This document shows, in pieces, positions 12,101-25,603 of a DNA stretch of 64,000 nucleotides (position 1 is the first letter of the stretch; each line of letters starts with the position of its first letter). The notes below the pieces were generated by a model, which saw only the letters and a program-made list of their open reading frames with translations, did no database searches and had not been told where the DNA came from. The translations under genes were made by a program, and so were the position numbers. This DNA comes from Pyrocephalus nanus (lineage: Eukaryota > Chordata > Aves > Passeriformes > Tyrannidae): contig CM076261.1 in the NCBI GenBank assembly GCA_038380795.1, positions 93,270,418-93,334,417 on the forward strand. The letters are read 5' to 3'.

Positions 12101-13884
12101 TTCCTCCTGTTTCTCTGAGTAGTCTTGGCAAAAGGCAGTGCTGTTAACAGCTCTGTTTATGTGACACACTTTTTCATTACAAACAGCTTAGGAGGCATGG
12201 AAAGGTCTGACAGTGTGTGGTGGGTTGATGGGCATGAGATATTTTGGGGGTTTGCAGGGAAGTGCAGACCTCTGAGGCATAACATTATTTTCTCTAAATG
12301 AGGTGCTGGTGGAAAATCGTGGCAGAAATGTGAAGTGGCCAGTCTGGCTGAGAAGGCAGAGCCTGACCTGTGTGTGCTGATGAATCATTTATCAGAGGTG
12401 TTGGCTGTGAAATGCCTGTGTCAGAGGATTAAGGAAATAGATGAGGTATAAGGAAACAACAGTACAATCAGGTCCTGGGAAAGCTCACCATGTTCATGGC
12501 CTCGTCTAGAATGGGAAACAATAACCAGAACAACAATCTTACCTCTCATGGGATTGCACCATGGTGTTGGTGTCCCTCATCACCACATCTTGGAAAGAAG
12601 ACCCTCTACAATGGAGTAGAGGTCCAAGCAGAAGGGCACTGAGGCAGCTGAAGTGTTTGGGAAGGAGGTCACAGTCCTGGCAATGGCAATTACTGCACCC
12701 CAGGATGATCAAGAGCCTGAGTTAATGGACCAGCTACAGCTGAAGGTGTCACTCAGCTGGGAGGTCTCTGATTCCATGAGCTGAATGACTCCCCGTGGAC
12801 CCCACTGTCTGGAACAGGAACTGGAATATCCACTGATATTGATGGTTGGGGAAACAGTTTGGGGTAAGCATATATATGTGTTGCAAGTGGCAAATTGTTG
12901 CAAACCCCACTGCCAGAGGCAGTTTGAGGCATTGGTGATGCTGTGTTCCTGTGAAACGGGGGTGGGTGTCCCGAGGTCAGATTCCAGGGAAGCAGAGTAC
13001 TCTAGGGTGCCCTAGCTTGGACCAGCACCTGCTGTTCTGAATGGTAACACCAGTGAGTACCAGGAAAAGCTAGGTTTGATGAATTCTTAGTAGTATTCCA
13101 GTTGGAATGTCCATAGGTATGTGAGTGAGGAAACCTGGAGGAACAAGAACAGTTATAGGTGTTCATGCTGCAGGTTTTGCTGTTTTCCCAGGATAACTTT
13201 TTTGTATGTGTTTTGTTTTGTTGGTACAATGTCATCTAAAACATTTACCCACCACTGTGGATAGAATTTTGGGTCATCCTTACCTTCACACATCTTTAAA
13301 ACACGGCTCTTAGATCATCCTAGTGACTTTGCAAAAGGGTGAATTTCAACCTATATGCTGGAGATGGATTCTTTTTCTGTGCTTAGAAGTACCAGCATTT
13401 AAGTGTCTGAGTGGACAGACTGATAGTGGGAATTAGGACAGCAAGGCCTGATTTTACAACATGCCCATAAGGAAAACCAAACCAGACTAGTACAGCATCA
13501 CAGTCTGGTTCTGGGTTTCATCTTGACTGTTCTTCTGGGACAGAGAGAGCACAGAACAGCAGACTTTGCTGGGAAGCATGTTCATTTTCACAAATTTTTC
13601 TATGCTTGTCAGCAGTTTAAGAGATTTAGTGATCCAAATACAGGTGGGACATATCCTTAACCTCTCCCCAAGCCCAAGTAGTGTGTCTGAAAACATGTGC
13701 ACTCACATGTATGTTTTTCTTATAGCTGAGTGGGAGGAGACTTTAACATCCTGACTTCATCTCCTCATCCCTGAGAAGGTTCAGACTTTTTCAGGAACAA
13801 ATGCGTAGTTACTAGTGACATGTGGGTTATAATACTTTCTTTCCCACTCCATTGGCATCTACAACCTTTGCAGCAGATAGCTCT
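9199..13884. other. Unassigned DNA downstream of GPR20
   Basis: No recognised repeats or genes. A minus-strand frame at 9963-10217 has an acidic, Ser/Glu-rich end and a GTGAGT donor-like site overlapping its stop, but lacks a good acceptor and has a GTG rather than ATG at its start. It is not called. Confidence 0.5.
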
Positions 13885-13903
13885 GGAAACATCCCTCTTA
13901 CCC

Positions 13904-13909
13904 TTTATT
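13904..13909 (-). terminator. Candidate poly(A) signal of GPR20 (AATAAA)
   Basis: This is the first canonical AATAAA on the minus strand after the GPR20 stop codon, about 385 nt downstream, with GGATGTTT-type G/U-rich sequence shortly after it. No better hexamer is seen between the stop codon and here. Confidence 0.6.
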
Positions 13910-14292
13910 CTTAAGCACATGCCCAAGGCACAAAAATCTTTCATTACAAACCAGAGATATCCTGTTTTCTAAGTAATCCTAAAAGTGCTGCAAACACAAA
14001 AAGAAAACCACAGTAAAGAACTTGTTGCTAGCAAAATGTCTGTATTAAAATACAAAGAAACCTTCCCTGTTGGGAACAGTCATTAATAGACTCTCTTTTA
14101 TATTGGTACTAACAGCACTGTAAGTTCCATTCTCCAAACAGACCACAATGTTCTTGAGGAATAAATTCCACCACTGTCAGTCTGAACCTCAGCCTAAAAA
14201 ACAAGGAGTTCAAAGACAATAGCATCGTGCATCCTAGTGATATTCCAGCATCGTGGCACTGGCTTACTGCAACATGTCCCACCAGATGTTGT

Positions 14293-15354
14293 TTATATCT
14301 GGACACCACTTGGTGATGGCAAGCTCACAGGGCTCCCTATTGTGTTTGAGAAGGCGATGATTGCGTTGGAGCCCTTGGTGCTCTTGTTCATGCCCAGGAT
14401 GTCCACGTTGGTTTGCTCTGGCTCAGCTTTCCTGAAGATGTTTTTCATGGTGGACTGGAAGTTGTTGGTGACAAAGCAGTAGACAATGGGGTCCATGCAG
14501 CTGTTGAGGCTACTCAGGGTCACTGTCACGTGGTAGACGAGGATGCTGACATTATGAGGCATGTCTGGGTTGATGGAGATTGCGACCTGCCGCACGTGGA
14601 AAGGGGTGAAGCAGATCATGAAGATGATGAGGACGGTGATCAGGAGCTGCACAGCCCTCATCCTCCTCTCCCGGCTCTGGTGCATGAGGCTGGGCTTGGA
14701 CAGGGCACACATAATCCTCGTGGTGAAGAAGATGATTATGATGAGGGGGAAGAAGTACTCGCAGACCATCAGGACCAGAATCTTGGAGAGGCAGCACTCG
14801 GCAAACTTTATTGCCATGGTCAGGATGGAGAAAGTCACCACTGTGGCAAAGATCCAGATGAAGACGCAGATCCCCTTGGCACAGGTGGGGTTCCTCCATT
14901 TCCGTGAGGCCTCCACCTGGACGATGGCCAGGTATCGGTCAACGCAGATGCACGTCAGGAAGAGGATGCTGCAGTACATGTTGACAAAGTAGCCAAAGAT
15001 GTGAATCAAGGAGCAGTGCTGGCAGTCTCCTGCACTGTAGAACATGATGATCCGGACGGGCAAGGAAAAGCCCACCAGGAGATCAGTGACAATCAAGTTT
15101 ATGGTGTAAATAACAGAGGTGGTTTTTGTCTTGGTACGGAAGCAGAAGACGTACAGTGCCAAGCTGTTCAGCACAACACCCACGAGGAAAATGATGGCAT
15201 TGACCACCATCAGGACAATCCACAGGTTGTAAAATTCTATGGACAGTTCTTTGTCTTCGTGGATGAACTTGGAGAACAAGTAGATGCTGGTGTTGGTTTG
15301 CTGGGTGGAGTTGATGGAGTCAGGGGCTGGCAGTTGGGTGGAGGAAGTCGGCAT
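14293..15354 (-). CDS. GPR20: GPR20-like orphan class A G-protein-coupled receptor, intact, 353 aa
   Basis: This is a seven-transmembrane receptor of the rhodopsin class. The human orthologue is an orphan receptor reported to signal constitutively through Gi, acting at the plasma membrane. Visible features: N-glycosylation sequons at N15 and N21 in a ~40-residue extracellular tail; TM1 about 42-70 with N63; TM2 about 80-104 with D91; C114 at the top of TM3, which can pair with C187/C188 in extracellular loop 2; DRY at 139-141; W167 in TM4; P203 in TM5; TM6 with CFTPFH at 248-253 (F where many receptors have W); TM7 with DPIVY at 288-292 in place of NPxxY. The last two variants are typical of the P2Y-like delta group. 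Length is close to human GPR20 (358 aa), and the TM2, TM3 and TM6-TM7 segments match my memory of the human protein closely. The ATG has A at -3; the stop is TAA. The whole coding region is in one exon with no frameshift. The long antisense ORFs over it are shadows. Confidence 0.95.
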   Translation of the reverse strand: MPTSSTQLPAPDSINSTQQTNTSIYLFSKFIHEDKELSIEFYNLWIVLMVVNAIIFLVGVVLNSLALYVFCFRTKTKTTSVIYTINLIVTDLLVGFSLPVRIIMFYSAGDCQHCSLIHIFGYFVNMYCSILFLTCICVDRYLAIVQVEASRKWRNPTCAKGICVFIWIFATVVTFSILTMAIKFAECCLSKILVLMVCEYFFPLIIIIFFTTRIMCALSKPSLMHQSRERRMRAVQLLITVLIIFMICFTPFHVRQVAISINPDMPHNVSILVYHVTVTLSSLNSCMDPIVYCFVTNNFQSTMKNIFRKAEPEQTNVDILGMNKSTKGSNAIIAFSNTIGSPVSLPSPSGVQI

Positions 15355-15374
15355 GGTCGCTGACTGACAGTGAT

Positions 15375-15400
15375 CTGGAAGAAAAGAAAGAGTCAGAATT
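15375..15400 (-). promoter_or_regulatory. 3' splice site immediately upstream of GPR20 coding exon
   Basis: Read on the minus strand, the order is CTGAC (branch-point-like), a run CTTTCTTTTCTTC, then CAG, then the exon. It fits the vertebrate acceptor consensus well. It implies that GPR20 has an upstream, probably non-coding, exon at higher coordinates in the window or beyond. Confidence 0.8.
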
Positions 15401-18400
15401 CATTAGGGCTCAAAATCTTGTCCTAAGAACATTTCAACCAACAGGTTTGTACATTCCGAGGAGTAGATCCCCATCTGCCAGTATGGGATTACCAATAATT
15501 GCAAGGAAAACATCTGAGTTTATAATTACTGTCTTCCAGTGGTGCCAGATGCATGTTTTGAAGACAACACACAATCCTCACTTTAAGTTTCTCTTCCTCT
15601 TCCTGTGCAAAAGTGGTTTTAAGGCCAGAAGACCTTTACACAACCATAGCCCCAGCACCTGTCTCCTAAAATATCCTATCCTTCCCCTGGGCAGGTGATC
15701 CCATTAGAGAGTTACATGCAGCAGCATTTTCAGGAACTTTAAGACTTCCTTGAAACCAAAGGATGGCTGAATCTTCCAGGAAAGCAGAAGCAGATTGTGT
15801 GGCATCTTCTAGAGATCTGCACTCACAGCAACAGCAGCCGGGAGATTTCAAGCTAAGGGTGTCAGCCACTACTCCTGCCAGGGTTTGACAGTTTAATTTG
15901 CAAATCATTCCTGACTTATACACTATTTTAAACTGATTTGTATATTAAAAAGTTTTTTTTAAAAAAAGAGAGAGTCCCAATATATACAGAGACTTGGCTG
16001 GTTTAAATAAAAATAAATGGTTGCAAAATGTCTGGAATACCTCAAAGTGGCTGGGCAGGGCTTTGAGGTTAAAAAAATCAGCTTGAATCAGCAGAGAATG
16101 ATGCTGAAAGACTTGATTTATGAGGGTTTGAAATCCCTGCTACCAGTGAGCCAAGTGTGGAAGTACTAGGAAAAAAAGGAGCTGCAAATGCAGATCCCAG
16201 CGCTCACAGAGCTGCAGAGTGCCTGATTGTGTGTCTCAGCCTGGAAGACTTGAATTGCTGGGGGAGTTGGGATGTCCACTTCCTCAGGCACTCCCCATCC
16301 TCTGGCAGCTGGCTTTTTTCCTGCACTAATCATTTTTGCTGCTTATGGGGATCAGGAATATGGACCAAAAGTGTTCCTTCACCTGTGAGGTGCTTCAAGC
16401 CAGTGGTGGCCATGGACAAAGCAGGGGAGGAAGCTACCTGGGACAAAAGTGAATCCTCCTGAGAGTTCCTGCTGGCCAAAAGCAAATGTTTTGCAGGGAA
16501 CAGTTCTGACTGTGTCCAGAAAAACATCACAGCAGCTCTGAGTTTGCCTGATGAGTGCAAAAGCCTTTTCCTGCCTGGCCACCAGAAGCTTGTTTGTCAG
16601 CCTAACTAACTACAGATCCCTGCTAACTGTAACTCTCCAGCTCTCAAACTGCTCCACACCTCCTTCCAGCACTCTGGGATAGAGAGCTGGAGAACTGAGA
16701 TTTAGGAGAAGAGATTCCCAAGTCTCTCTGCATTTTCTGGATATAGCAAATGTGTCTCACCATTGAGAGACTGGTCAATAGTAAACATTCAGTATCAAGG
16801 GTCCTCATAGGGTGCCGCAGCCTAGTGGTGGTTATTCTGTATGGTGCATTCAAGCCAGGTGAATGTGAAGCAAAACATTTGCTGAGCAAAAGTAGAGATT
16901 AGGACTGAGAATTTAGAAGAACAGGTGTGGAATTTCCAGTGGAAATTCTTGGAGAAGTGATTTTGCCATCATGATGAAGCTTGGGGTTGTTGGCCTGGAG
17001 TCTGGGGATTGCTCTAGTTTCCTTTTGCCTTTTACCTAGTCTGGAGAAGTGGAGTAAAGGAAAAAGCTGGTTTTCAATGAACTTGAAAGGCTATTTCTAT
17101 TCAAATGGCAATTTTTTCTGTTTAGGTAGCCACTCAGTCAAGTCCAAGGAGTTGAATTGTCCATTGGAATGGCTGGTACTCAAACATGAAGCCCTCCTGA
17201 GGTGAAATGCAGTGGCAGAGTACACTGCAGGACTGAAATCCTGAAGCTTGGGTTCAGGCCACCTGTAATATCCCAAAGAACTACGAGGCAAATAGGAACA
17301 ATGCTAATTTCTGTCCACTTCTGCCATCAGGCCATCCCCAACAGCAACCAGATGTTGGAACATCTTGTGTTTCGGGAGTGACCAGATTCCCTCACCCTGC
17401 GCTGAGCTGCGGTGGCAGCCAAAGTAGCACATGTTCACAGCATTTTGTCTGGGTCTGCCTGAGCCTGCAGACTCCTGGGGGACAGTCTCGTCTCTTTACA
17501 TTTTGTGCCAACAACTCTGTCAGTGAAAAACAGGAAAAGCTGACCCCAAGACTGGCTGAAGGTAGTGGAGCTGTGGAGTCTGGCACCTGAGAAAGATGCA
17601 CTGGGAGGACGCAGAGCCCTGGCCCATTTTCTGGTGATTTCCTAAAATTCTCGCCATCTGAACTCCTCTGGTTGTTTGTTTCACTCTTTAATTGCAAAAA
17701 CAAACTGGAATGAGCAGATGCCTGGATCAGCTCCCAGCTTTCTCTTTGCAGATGCTATCAAGAGGAGCGCTGCGGAAGCCAAGGAATAAGGACTTTGTTG
17801 CTCACTGAGTGCAGTGTGATCCTGTGTATCTGTGTTCAGACAGATAGTTGAGCAAGGGGAGAAGACAAAATCACCCACCCCATCCCTCAGCATGCACTAA
17901 GACTGTTTTGAATTGCATATGCATTGGTCTTCTCATTGTAATTCTGTGGCACTGGCTGTTTGCTCTGATTCTGCATCTTGTTAGTAGTTTGCCTTCTCTG
18001 GGAGATTTTTCTTCTTTTTCAGATCCTTTATCACAAACACCTGATATTCATCTTATTTTGCCTGTCCTGCCTCAGTGAAATCAGCAACTCCAAGTGCATT
18101 CAAATGTTCCTCATCCTCACAATGCCATGGAGGGAGGTAGGGCAGGTCACAGACTAATAGAAAGGGATCCACTATGAGTACTGTCCATGCACACAAGTTA
18201 AAATCATCAGCATATCCAATGTCCTGGCTTGCATATTCACCTCTTCCACTGAGCCCCATGTGCAGTGAAATAAACTCCAGATTTTTTTAACTGCTAAAAA
18301 ACAACAGGTAACATTTCTTTGCCAAATTGAATATGCAGAGGAGGAGCTGTATTAGAGCTTGTGTCTTTTCCCAGTCCATCGCTGCCCTATCTGAACTCAA

Positions 18401-21400
18401 AATCTAAACAACTACATGAAAGAAGACCCAGCAAATTTAATTAATCCTGAAGATTTCCTCCCTGACAGGCTGTGGAAAAGCTGCCTCTTGGGCTGTGGTG
18501 GGAAAAATCTTCCTTTAATCAAATAGCTACTGATGGATGTTTGGGTGAATGGCCTCTTCCTTTCTTTGTGGGCCTGCCCTCACCTCATGGCTCACAAGCA
18601 GAAAGGATGGAGAACTGGACTAGCAAAGCAACAGAATTCCTCTGAGTGCTTTTAGTGGGATGGAGCTGGACCAACCCCCTGGTTAACAAGCTACTAAGGA
18701 TTTTTCCATTGTGAGACTCCAAGCCCTTGAGAAAGGTACATTGCCCCGTTTTGTAGCAGGCTGAACCAGGCACAAAAAGGCAGCCTGACCTCGTGTCTGA
18801 GCAGAAGCAAACATCACCAAAGATTTTCATTGCTTCTTTTCTCTAAGTCCCCAAATTACCCCAACTCTGCCATCAGAAATACTCCTGTGGGTGTTAAAGT
18901 GAGTCAGTTCTGCTACCCATCACCATGGAGTGGTGGCATGTGGAAGTCAGTGAGGGGCATGGCTAAACATATAAGAAGCTTTGCAGCCTCTGCAAACCTT
19001 TTTTTTGCTGTGTTTCACACTATTTATTACTTGTAGCTATGACATGAGCTCATGAAGAGCTGCCACAACCATCTTTACTTAAAGAGTAAATATTTTTTGG
19101 GCTAACCCTCAAAGTGCTTGGAGCTCAGCCTTCTTCGTGCCTCATTCAGCCCTCAGCACCCCAGATGTTCATGCAAATCCTGTTTTTTTGGAGATGGCAG
19201 TCTGCAAAGCCCAAGATGGGTAAACATGCATCCTTCTGAGCGCTGTCTGACTGTGCCAGTTGGCCCACGCTGTTATATTATACCTCTCAGGCTGGATTTT
19301 GTCTGCCGGTCTGGGAGACTGTGGGTAGCATTTCCTTAAAAGTACAGCAGACATCTGGGTAGAAATGGGATAAGGGGAGGGACAGAGACTGGAGGTTGAC
19401 CTGTTTTCCCTTGTTATGATAAAAGTCTCTGCTCAGCACTGGGAGAGGGGACCCTGCTCTGAATTACTTTCTCATTGTTGCGTGACACAACCAATTCCAT
19501 CGCTCTTGAGCCAAATAGGAAACAGATGGTCACTGCAAGCTCTTCCCTCGCTCACTCACTGCTTGGCATCACGCTTGTTCATTTAGCATGGGCAGCTCAG
19601 TGCTACATCTGCCCCAGGAGGAGATCCCTGACCACCCCATATTCCATTCCACCCAGCCTTTTGCTTGGTGTCAGCCTTAAGCCTCACCCTCCACTTGCTG
19701 AAGTTAACAGGGTTCGCTTCCTTGGCCCAGGGGACTTTAGCATCTGGCTCAGTGATTTAGGCAATGGGATACAAAAGAAAAGGCAGGTCAGGCAACTGAG
19801 CTTTGTCCAAGAGGGTTATTTATTCTTGAGTGCAGACTGGATCTCTGTGTGCAGACCCAGAGAACACCAGAGCCACACACTGGGATCAGAAGGTTGAAAA
19901 GGACATTAACAAGTGTGAGTGTTATTTAGTATAAACAGCTTCAGCTTTTCTCATCTCCCTGTCCTGAGTCAGAAAGTCTGATATGTCAACCTGTCTCCTC
20001 TATCATCCCTCCTGTCACGCTCACCCTGTCTTGCTTGCTGGTGTTACTCTGTTGCCTGAGGTGGCAGCAGCTTGTGTTTAGCTTTGCTGCCTTCCCGTGT
20101 TTAAAGTTCCCTGGGTGATTTATCGTCATAAAGGAAGGGTTAAACTCACTCTCTTTCAGTTTAAATTGTATGATTCTCCTTCTGGCAAGCTCTCAGTCAA
20201 CTATGGCTCAAACTGGCCAAATATGGTGTTTTTGTGCATGTCGACCTTGCCCTATACATGGTAGAGCTTGTTCTGTGTGCCTCGTGCTCAGCCCGGGGAG
20301 GATGGGTTTGCTGACAGTGGGAACAGAGAGAGAAAGGAAGAGAAAAGGAATGAATCCAGCTGCTGAAAGGGAAAAGCTGGTGCCCATCTAGCCCTCAGGC
20401 TCTGAGAGGGGAGCTAATGTCTGGGGGAGAAAGATCCCACCCTGAAGCAGAAATGGGGTCATTCTCAGGGCAGGTAAAATCCTGTATTTGCAGGCATCAT
20501 ATCTCCACTCTCACTTGATTCCTGGGCGCTGATGTTTCCTAGAAGCCTCCAGGTCTGAGGATGGCTGGATAGAGTGTGTGAAACACCCCACTGCCAGGGA
20601 ATTGCAGTTGGATATAGCCAAACCCAGTCCAGAGCTGGATTATTCCTTCCCCTCTAATGCCATGGACATAAAAGGCGCTTTGGAGACACAAAACACATAG
20701 TTCTGTGAGTGTCAGATTAAATGGCACCTGCTTTCTTACAGCCTCATGTCTCGCAGTGGCTCGCAGGGCTGGGGGAATGCTCTGCCCTGCTTGGGATGCT
20801 TATTATAACTTTTTCCCATGTGGACACTTGGCTGCCTTAATGAGCACTCACATTCCAGCTCTTCCCTTGGCTACGACACTTGTTTGACTTTCTCCTTTCT
20901 TTGCTGCCTAATTTCCTGAAAATTGAGGTGATCTTTCCCTTCTGCCAAATTTTGGTTGAAATTAGTCAGCAGATTGAAAAACATTGGGAGTACGGAGGAA
21001 ATCAGAGCTGACAGCCAGACAAACAATCACTGAGAGTGATCCTCGCTTCCTCTAACATGAACCTGCAAGGCATTTGCTAGCACTCTCCACCACACATCCT
21101 TTCATTCAGGTGGTGTTCCCTGCAAATTCACAATTGCTTTGGCATTGAAACACGGCAAACAGGGCTGGGTGGTTTCTCTGAAAAGAGGGAGCACTGCCTG
21201 CTTCTCATTGTTTTCCTGAAGAGAAATCACTTCAGATTTGCACCAAATCACGGCAGAACCAGCCTGATCATAGCTAATTGCTGGGCCTGTTTTTTCCACC
21301 TGTCATGAAGATGGTCAGCAACTCTGGCTTTGTCCAATGGTTTGAATTGTCATCTGCTGAATTACAGCTTTTTTCTGGAAGGAGAAAGGTGTGAATTTCC

Positions 21401-24400
21401 TTTGTAAAAAGGGAACAACCCCTCCACACCCATCTTTTGCTACTGTAATGCTGGCCATGAGAATCAGATTTCCCACCTGTCCAGAGGGAAAACTTGTATG
21501 TCCAGTCCCAGGCAATAGCCAGGGGTTGTCCTCCAAGTCATGCAAGCAATCACCAACTGAGCATGTGTGGAGGCTGATGGAATGGTGGTTGTTATTCTGG
21601 TGTTGCTGCTGTGTTTTTGAGCTGTTTGACTCCTGCCTGAGATGTCCACTTAGCCCATATGTGGTCTTCCATCTCCAAGGCCCTGCTGTGGATGGCTGAT
21701 GGACATTGCTGTGAGTTGTGATCTGAGCTCCACCCACCATGCTGTGTGCAATGCTGGGTGTGCACATGGATTGATCCCATGCTCTCCAACAAGCCCAAGG
21801 CCACAGTCTGGTCCTCTGAGAACAAAGCACTCAGATTCCTGGCTCAGTTTGGGACAAGCCTGTGGGTACCCAAGCAATGATTTAGTCCAACAGGTCACCC
21901 TCGGCCATGAGGGATCAGTGCCAGTTAGAGGAGGGAGAGCACAACTCTCCAAACTGCATTCCTCTTCTTCACGGAGCAAAGTGACCCAGATGGGACAGAT
22001 GCCACTTGGCTTGGCCCAGACATCAACACTCTGCACCCAGACTTGAACCTGCTGCTTTAAACCAGGCAATGGATCACCAGTCCTGGATGCCCCAGAGACA
22101 ATCTGCTGAAAACTTGGAAAGATTTGCATGATTCTCCCTAAGCCCTGTCCTGAGCATGTATGAAAAATAGGAATTGAAACTCCCAAAAGTTCACAGAGCA
22201 GGAAATTCACATGCTGGCAGGTGAACTTATATCTCCTCTGTGGCCCTTTGCAGCATTAATGCCTCAGCCTTTGAAAGAAGGAGCTCAGGTGTATGTGTGG
22301 AAGCAAACACAGAAGTGGGATTGTACCTATATTGCCTCTCCAGCCCCCCAGTTTCCACCCAGCAGCCATGGGCAGGCAGAGGTCCCTCAGCATATCTCTT
22401 TTGAGGCTTTCTAGTATTGGTCACCTATATTTTTGCCTCTTCTTCCCTGTTTATACCCCAGTGTGTAGAAAAATCCCTCCTGAAATGTTTAGATGGCTAC
22501 GATGCCTTATCAACACCACCGTATTTTTCATGTCCCTCTTCTCTGCATTACCAGGTCTTGGCCTTGGAGTGACAGAAACACTAAATGTCTTGGTGAAAGC
22601 TCTACAAATCACACTGTCAGCATTTAAAGGACCAATATCTCATACCCTGTCAAGGCTCATACCAAGTGCCATCTGTCACAACAGAGCATGGAGTGACATC
22701 TCTGCAGTAAGTGCTGTGTGTTTTCAGCTCTGATACATTTAGAGAAATCAGAGCATGACTCCCTGCCTGTATCCCTCTCTGTCCCTTGTGGACCAGTATA
22801 TGTGAGGGGAAACCACACATTGTTGGGGGAATATTTGTCCGAGAGAGTTAACATTTGTTTTGAAATCTAGACCTGGAACAAAACACACGGATTTGGATTC
22901 TTACGGGTCCAGCCAGTAGAGATGGATTTGAGCCTGCCTTCTTGGGAGGTTGTAACAGTACAAGAGAAATGCGTTTGATTTTATTGGGATTACAGTAATC
23001 CATGTAGAGATTCAAGGGTGCCTGGGACAAAGTGCTAGAAATGTCAGTTTGGAATAACAGCTATTGTGGCTGTGCACAAGGAGAACCCTGCAGTGCAAAT
23101 TACCATATAGGAACATTCAGGAACTTCACAGGCAAGTGCAAAAACATCGTGAGAGATTAAACTGATCAACATCTGGCCTGTGCATCGCTACTTGCTTTTG
23201 AGAAGGAAATTTTTAATTGTAAATTCAGCAATCTTCCCCCCTTTCTGCCTTCAGCTCCCTGTTTGCCCTGTCCCTTGGCAAGGAGCTGAGAAGGACAGGG
23301 AGGGAAGAGCAGCAGCAGAGGTTTGCTGTTGGGGAATACCTGGCATCCTGCATGGCCTGGGAATGCAGGACTGATGGAACAAGGCTCACACCCCAAGAAG
23401 CACAGGGAATGAGGGTGACACCAGTGCAGGCAGGGATGAAGGGGTGATGCAGAGGGGTCAGGTGCACCATGAGGAGCAGGCCAACGTGCCACTCATCTAG
23501 CTCTGCCTCCCAGTACCCTCTCCAAGTTGTGCTGCTCTCTTGGCTGCAGGGAGAAACTGAGGCACAGAGCCCTGCGTGGGCTTGGCATAGGGAATGCAGT
23601 GAGATGGGAGACCCATCTGCAGGGAGCAGACAGTTTTTGAGGCATCCCAGGATGGACAACCAGTTCTTAACCCTTTGGGAGACTGGCTTCAGTGGTTTCC
23701 TTGGCTAGGCACATTTAACACTGTGCTGTGTAAATCCCACAGTGTCTTCATGGGTTTGCAAATTTTGGATTAAACAGGTTAACCTGGAAAAAGTCTATGC
23801 TGTTGGTGTGCTGCTATGAAAGCAGGGAGCATTTCTGAAGAGGTCTGGTTAAAGACATTGGAAAGGATCTGCTTCTCTTTCAACTGACTCAGCAAGTGGG
23901 TTCAGAGGAGGGAAACAGCACCTTTCCTAGAGCTGAATTTGGAACCTGCTGTGTGGCCAAACAGGTAAAACATCCCCACTCACAGCTGACCCCTTTATAG
24001 GCAGTACAGCATCTCTTCTCCCAGCTTCCAAAACCTTCCTGAATGCTTTTTGCCAAAATTCAATTATGCCTGGGAGTACACAGGTACAAACAAGACATCA
24101 CATCCCTCTTTACAAGAGCTGGAACAGTACTTTTCAATAAGGGAAAGCCAGTAACTTTTCACACTTCTCATCACCCCAATCTTCTTGAAAAACCACCAAA
24201 TATCACTACACCACCCCAAAACCCAAGAGCAGAGAAGCTCAGAGGGGGAGAAGCCTCTTGCAGCCTCTCACAGCTGCTGGCACAGCCTGGCTCTTCAGGT
24301 CAGGCACCTCCTGATGAACTTCCACGCCTGCTGCACGGGCAGAGCCAGAGACTTCCTGAGCTGCTCATCCACCTGCCCAGCACAGGACCCTTCCCTCTGC

Positions 24401-25464
24401 CAACCCTGCCAGGGCTCCCTGCTGCATTAGCCGTGCTTTCCACTCCAGACTTGGAGTCCAGTCTCCAGCAAATCCCTCCTGGCCCCTCACTGTCTCTTCT
24501 CCCATCCCATACACCCCTAACTCTCTGACCAATATCCCAAAGCATTCACTGCAAGGGACCCTGCAGTGCATCCCTCCACGGCGGACTGACTTACCTCTGG
24601 CTCGACCTCCCTTCTATGTTAGAGGAGCTGCTGGCAAGAAAATTTCCTTGTGGACCTGAATGCTATCACCCCAGGAAGGAGACATCTGTTCCTACAAGCA
24701 GAACAACTGGAGTGACTACGGAATATGAAGAAATGCCTAATCTCTCTCTCGTGCTCTCTCTCTCTCCCCCCCTCTCTTCTAAATATAGCCTTGCAACTAA
24801 TGGGAAAAAATACACACTACCAAAAAAAAAAAAATATTTCCACTTGTCTTTAGTGTTCAGAATTTCTCCCCAAACATTTGGCTCCTTGCCCTAAATCTTT
24901 CTGAAATTTATGAAGTGCTGTAAACGCTAAAGAGGGCTCCAGCCTTACTCACGGTGCTAATGCCTGAACATCTCTAGTAAACTAAAACTGATGTTGCTGC
25001 CCCCAGGTCAATTTTCCTGTGTCTCTGTGGGAACAAAATCTCCTTGCCAGGAGCTCACCAGCTCAAAGCCACTGTAACTGCATGTGACATGAGGAAAACA
25101 CCCCTCTTTTCATCTTCCTGCTGTGAGCTGGGATTAGACAGAGGCATCCCTGGCAGTTGCAGGAAGGTGCCGGACCAAATGACACAAAGCCTGTGACATG
25201 CTTTGAACCAGCCCAGCTGTCCAGGCCCTGAGAAAAACTCTGGCACAGGGAATCAAAGGATGACCCTGCACACTTTGGTGGTGCTGGCTGCAGCCATCTG
25301 AGAGAGGGGGCATAAGATCTATCCAGGGATTGGGATGAAATGGCTGAGCATGGGTAGCAATAGAGAGTTTGAGGCTCCGCCCAGGAGCCCCCCAGCATGT
25401 TCCTCCATCCTCACAGAGCCCTTCCCTATTGGTGGTGGAGTCATTGTGGGTATTAGGTTCCTCT
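15401..25464. other. Presumed GPR20 5' intron / upstream DNA, no gene seen
   Basis: Ten kilobases with no recognisable CR1, LTR or exon. The longest frames (140-186 aa at 19475-19897, 21315-21830, 21650-22210, 24043-24528) are compositionally unremarkable and match no family I know. A TC-rich simple repeat sits at 24741-24780. Confidence 0.5.
24741..24780. repeat. (TC)n-rich simple repeat
   Basis: Alternating TC units interrupted by GTGC and a C7 run. Confidence 0.75.
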
Positions 25465-25603
25465 CAGAGGGGGGATTTAAGTATCTCTTTACCTTTGGCT
25501 GCCTGGGAAAAGATTGAGATTGGACAAAGCATAATGAATTATTCAGTGATTGAGGTGGGTTCAAATCATATGGCCAAAACGGCTTTCAAGATGTCTCTGC
25601 TGA
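25465..25603 (-). repeat. Unknown repeat, copy A
   Basis: Aligns without gaps to 27566-27704 over 139 bp, with 44 mismatches (about 68% identity), mostly transitions. The same minus-strand frame in both copies gives related peptides (shared LCPISI, AA, SP elements), but this copy has two in-frame stops. Homology seems to continue, more weakly, on both sides. The family is not recognised. It could be a diverged ERV or LINE internal piece, or a local duplication. Confidence 0.6.

Larger units (their letters stand above)
13885..15374 (-). other. GPR20: GPR20 terminal exon (short 5' UTR, CDS, 3' UTR)
   Basis: On the minus strand a pyrimidine-rich tract ending in TTCCAG stops at 15375, with a good branch-point-like CTGAC about 20 nt further upstream. 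The exon therefore most likely begins at 15374, giving 20 nt of 5' UTR in this exon before the ATG at 15354. Downstream of the stop, minus-strand AATAAA lies at 13909-13904, followed by a G/T-rich stretch; cleavage near 13885 is inferred. The 3' UTR would be about 400 nt. The exact 3' end is not proven by sequence alone. Confidence 0.75.

Noticed and set aside
14413..15363. Plus-strand and second-frame ORFs of 115-164 codons across GPR20
   Set aside because: Shadow frames of a conserved coding exon on the minus strand.
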